Position numbers and translations under genes: made by a program. Below the pieces are notes generated by a model that searched no databases, was not told the DNA's origin, and was given only the letters and a program-made list of their open reading frames with translations. Shown here piece after piece: positions 61,435 to 64,000 of a stretch of DNA of 64,000 bases. How positions within the stretch are numbered: the first letter of the stretch is position 1; each line of letters begins with the position of its first letter. Origin of the DNA: Opitutaceae bacterium (lineage in GTDB: Bacteria; Verrucomicrobiota; Verrucomicrobiia; Opitutales; Opitutaceae); NCBI GenBank assembly GCA_028284235.1, contig JANQSC010000051.1, positions 143,861 through 207,860 of the forward strand, given 5' to 3'.

Positions 61435-63396
61435 CTAGTTCGCGTATTTTTCGAGCTGCTCCTCTTTTTCCGCGATTTGATCGGACAGGGAGCTCCAGGT
61501 TTCGTAGGCGTTTTCGAGCGCGGAGCGATCTCGGTCGTGGGTGATCATGGCCTCTTTCGCTTCGTTCGTCTTGAAAAACTCGGGATCGGCCATCTTCGTC
61601 TCCAGCGTTTCCTGGCTGGTCTCGAGATCGGCGATACGCTGCTCGAGGGCGGTGGCTTTCTTCTTCAGGGGGCTCAATTCGGATACAAGGGCCGCTCGTT
61701 TTTGGCGTCGCTCTTTCGGGGAGAGACCACTTGGCTTCGGTTTCGCCGTGGCGGGAGTGGAGGCAGTTGCTTGCGTCTGCGGCCCGGACTCCATTCGTTC
61801 GATGTGTCTTAGATAGTCGGATACGTTTCCGGGGAACAGAGTGAGTCCGTCTTTGCGAATTTCGAGGGTTTTGGTGACGATTTGATCGACGAAGGCGCGG
61901 TTGTGGGAGACGATTAGGAAGGCGCCTTGATAGTCGGAAAGGGCTCGTTGCAGGGCGTCCTGCGACCGCATGTCGAGGTGGTTGGTCGGTTCGTCGAGTA
62001 TGAGGAAATTGGCTTGCTGCGTCAGGATTTTAGCGAGGGCCAGGCGATTGCGTTCGCCTCCGGAGAGGACGCTGGTTTTTTTGAATACGTCGTCGCCGTG
62101 GAAGAGGAAGGCGCCGAGGGCGGTTCGCAGCTGGATGGTGGTTTGTCCTGAATTGGCGTGCTCGAGGGTTTCGAGGACGCTGAGGCGCGGGTCGAGTTCG
62201 TCCGCCTGGTGCTGGGCGAAGTAGGAGAGGATCGTGTTGTGGCCGAGCGTGCGCTCGCCGCTCTGGAAGGGTTCGACTGCGGCCATCACTTTGGCCAGAG
62301 TGGATTTCCCGGCCCCGTTGACGCCCACGACGGCGATTCGGTCCCCGCGCTCGATGCGGATGGACGCGTTTTCGATCACTTTGAGATCGCCGTAGGACTT
62401 GCACAGGTTTTCGAGTTCGATAATCGTCTGGCCGCTTCTCGGGGCGGGGGGGAATGAGAAGGCGATGGCGGTTTCCTCGCTTTCGATTTCGATCCGCTCC
62501 ACTTTGTCGAGGGCTTTGATGCGGCTTTGCACTTGGCTGGCTTTGGACGCCTTGTAGCGAAACCGGTCGATGAATTTCTCGGTGCGTTCGATTTCCTTTT
62601 GCTGGTTTTTGAACGAGCGAACTTGTTGCTCTTTGCGAACGCGGCTCTGGGTTTCGTAGAAGGTGTATCCGCCTTGGTAGACGTTGAGGTAGCCTTGGGT
62701 GAGTTCGAATGTCTGCTTGCAGAGCTCATCGAGGAAGGCCCGATCGTGCGAGACCATGAGGATGGCGCCTTCGTAGCGCTTGAGGTAGTTTTCCAGCCAT
62801 CGTTGGGAGACGATGTCGAGGTGGTTGGTGGGCTCGTCGAGGAGAAGGAGGGAAGGGGCGGCGAGGAGGAGCTTGGCGAGGGCGATCCGCATTTGCCAGC
62901 CGCCGCTGAATTCGCTGGTGGGCCGGTCGGTGTCCGACTGCTCGAATCCGAGTCCGTGGAGCACGGCTTGGATTCGGTAGGGGAGTTTGTCGGCTTCGTG
63001 GTTTTCGAGTTCGCGTTCCCAGGTTCCGATCAGCTCCAGAGTCTCATGGTATTCGTCGCTTTTGGTATCCAGTGAATGGAGTCGTTCGCCGGCGTTGGCG
63101 ATTTTTTCTTTGAGGCTGAGGACGTCTTCGAACGCGGACTCCGCTTCCTCGTAGAGGGTTTTTCCGGCGGCGACGATTCCGTCTTGCGGGAGGTATCCAA
63201 TCGTTACATACTTGGCTTTGTCGATGGAGCCACCGTCGAGCTCCTCTTGTTCGGCGAGGATTTTGAGGAGGGTGGTTTTCCCGGCGCCGTTGGAGCCGAC
63301 GAGCCCGATACGGTCTTTGGCTCCGATGCTAGCGGTGGCGTCGCGGAAGATAGAGCGCTCTCCGTACTGGAGTTTGAGATTGCGCAGCTGGATCAT
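61435..63396 (-). CDS. ABC-F family ATPase
   Basis: The ATG at 63396 overlaps the sufU stop and gives 653 residues. Cassette one has GSNGAGKTT, FSGGWQMRIALA and LLLLDEPTNHLD. Cassette two has GVNGAGKST, LSGGERNRLALA and LILDEPTNHLD. The linker between is basic (KNQQKEIERTEKFIDRFR), and a C-terminal coiled coil follows (SPLKKKATALEQRIADLE). It resembles the YheS/Uup-type translation factors. Coupling to sufU by 4-base overlap is unexpected for its function. Confidence 0.93.
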   Translation of the reverse strand: MIQLRNLKLQYGERSIFRDATASIGAKDRIGLVGSNGAGKTTLLKILAEQEELDGGSIDKAKYVTIGYLPQDGIVAAGKTLYEEAESAFEDVLSLKEKIANAGERLHSLDTKSDEYHETLELIGTWERELENHEADKLPYRIQAVLHGLGFEQSDTDRPTSEFSGGWQMRIALAKLLLAAPSLLLLDEPTNHLDIVSQRWLENYLKRYEGAILMVSHDRAFLDELCKQTFELTQGYLNVYQGGYTFYETQSRVRKEQQVRSFKNQQKEIERTEKFIDRFRYKASKASQVQSRIKALDKVERIEIESEETAIAFSFPPAPRSGQTIIELENLCKSYGDLKVIENASIRIERGDRIAVVGVNGAGKSTLAKVMAAVEPFQSGERTLGHNTILSYFAQHQADELDPRLSVLETLEHANSGQTTIQLRTALGAFLFHGDDVFKKTSVLSGGERNRLALAKILTQQANFLILDEPTNHLDMRSQDALQRALSDYQGAFLIVSHNRAFVDQIVTKTLEIRKDGLTLFPGNVSDYLRHIERMESGPQTQATASTPATAKPKPSGLSPKERRQKRAALVSELSPLKKKATALEQRIADLETSQETLETKMADPEFFKTNEAKEAMITHDRDRSALENAYETWSSLSDQIAEKEEQLEKYAN

Positions 63397-63827
63397 GGAT
63401 CGCTCGGAAGCGCGTCTTGGAGGGCTTCCCAGGGGAGGGTGGCGCAGCGGATTCGACTCGGAAAGGCTTTGACTCCGGAAAGGGAGTGGAGGGCGTCGTC
63501 GGGATCGAGATCGACGGTGGCGCCGGGGCGATTGAGCTGGTCGGACAGCGTTTGGGCGAAGGCCTTGCTTTCCTGGACGGTCATGCCGACCACGCGTTCG
63601 GTCAGCATGGACGCGGATGCCATGCAGATTGAGCAGCACTGGGCTTCGAACCGAGCGTCGGTGATCCGTTCGTTTTCGAGTTTGAGGTGGACGGTCACTT
63701 GGTCGCCGCAGAGCGGGTTGCGGGCTTCCTGCGAGTGGCTGGCGTTGTCCATGGGGCCGCGATTGCTCGGGTCGCGGCTGTGCTTCATCAGCGTCTCCCG
63801 ATAGAGGGACTGTAGTTGGGCGTCCAT
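63393..63827 (-). CDS. sufU: SufU-type iron-sulfur scaffold / sulfur acceptor
   Basis: The 144-residue protein has three cysteine positions of the SufU/NifU-like family: NPLCGDQVTVHL, QCCSICMASASMLTE and SRIRCATLPWEAL. In SufU these bind zinc and accept sulfur from SufS. The start at 63827 lies 6 bases after the SufS stop, so the pair is co-transcribed. It supplies sulfur for cluster assembly. The gene end overlaps the ABC-F start (ATGA). Confidence 0.93.
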   Translation of the reverse strand: MDAQLQSLYRETLMKHSRDPSNRGPMDNASHSQEARNPLCGDQVTVHLKLENERITDARFEAQCCSICMASASMLTERVVGMTVQESKAFAQTLSDQLNRPGATVDLDPDDALHSLSGVKAFPSRIRCATLPWEALQDALPSDP

Positions 63828-63833
63828 GCAGCG

Positions 63834-64000
63834 CTAACCGAACAGCTGGTGGACTTTGCCGAGCCCGGAAACGAGGGCGTCGATGTCTTCAGGCGTGTTG
63901 TAGAGAGCGATGGAGGCGCGGGCGGTCGCGCTGATGCCGAATCGGTTCATGAGCGGCTCGCAGCAATGGTGGCCGGACCGGATGGCGACGCCTTCGGTAT
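63834..64000 (-). CDS. sufS: Cysteine desulfurase SufS, C-terminal part
   Basis: The frame is open to the right edge of the window and ends with TAG at 63834-63836. Its translation reads TEGVAIRSGHHCCEPLMNRF, then GISATARASIALYNT and EDIDALVSGLGKV. This is the C-terminal end of SufS-type desulfurases. The active-site Cys lies in RSGHHC, as in known SufS. It removes sulfur from cysteine and hands it to SufU, encoded 6 bases downstream. The N-terminal part is outside the window. Confidence 0.93.
   Translation of the reverse strand, partial: TEGVAIRSGHHCCEPLMNRFGISATARASIALYNTPEDIDALVSGLGKVHQLFG

Noticed and set aside
1..64000. CRISPR arrays, insertion sequences, integrases or phage genes
   Set aside because: No regularly spaced direct repeats, transposase or integrase motifs were seen on either strand.

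Overview
The window reads as chromosomal DNA of a free-living Gram-negative bacterium, most likely a member of Verrucomicrobiota (Opitutia-like). That placement is an inference from the moderately high GC content, dense translationally coupled operons, many HDOD-domain regulators, a B12-dependent MetH, RNase Y, a SET-domain protein and LysM/PGRP and type IV pilin-like genes. It was not tested by any search. I see no rRNA, convincing tRNA, CRISPR array, insertion sequence or prophage.

Layout. (1) 1-19847 is a surface-polysaccharide and glycan region. It holds the tail of a probable CMP-sugar synthetase, a GmhA-like SIS protein and two NAD(P)-dependent dehydrogenases. Next come two tandem paralogous fusion proteins (GT2 + Rossmann-like middle + DUF115/MptE-like), a SPASM radical SAM enzyme, a DUF6473-like protein and a sulfotransferase, then a convergent UDP-galactopyranose mutase. 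A second plus-strand operon carries a GT8-like/methyltransferase fusion and a GMC flavoenzyme sandwiched between two related small membrane proteins. A minus-strand operon carries two GT4 glycosyltransferases, an orphan protein and a large helical-repeat protein. (2) 20066-24100 has a second cytidylyltransferase and an exported coiled-coil / TPR / helical-protein operon. (3) 24116-32166 is a minus-strand signalling cluster with CheR, a PAS histidine kinase, a receiver fused to a degenerate HD-GYP, CheW, CheD, an HDOD protein, a PAS-like protein and two response regulators. No CheA, CheB or receptor is present in the window. (4) 32276-36401 is metH with a possible leader peptide and a convergent intergenic region rich in palindromes. 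(5) 36402-43407 has a LysR regulator diverging from an eight-gene coupled operon (yggS, Nudix, pabABC, folP, folB and folK fused to a CoA-binding domain) that covers most of folate synthesis. (6) 43535-56221 is mixed: an ECF sigma with a putative anti-sigma factor, a pseudopilin, ABC-F, acyl-CoA ligase, DoxX, a BASS transporter, a LysM amidase, a SET methyltransferase and two HDOD proteins with degenerate HD motifs. (7) 56504-64000 is mostly housekeeping: RNase Y, GNAT, a lipoprotein, HisN, an exonuclease, SMP-30, a second ABC-F, SufU and the end of SufS.

How the parts fit. The first 20 kb looks like a pathway that makes a cytidylyl-activated sugar, transfers it with Maf-like (DUF115) fusion enzymes and decorates the glycan by radical chemistry, sulfation, methylation and FAD-dependent oxidation. 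The most distinctive candidates for undescribed biology are the GMC enzyme with paired membrane partners, the tandem GT2-DUF115 fusions with the adjoining radical SAM/DUF6473/sulfotransferase trio, the CheA-less chemotaxis-type cluster, and the FolK-CoA-binding fusion with a Nudix gene in the folate operon.
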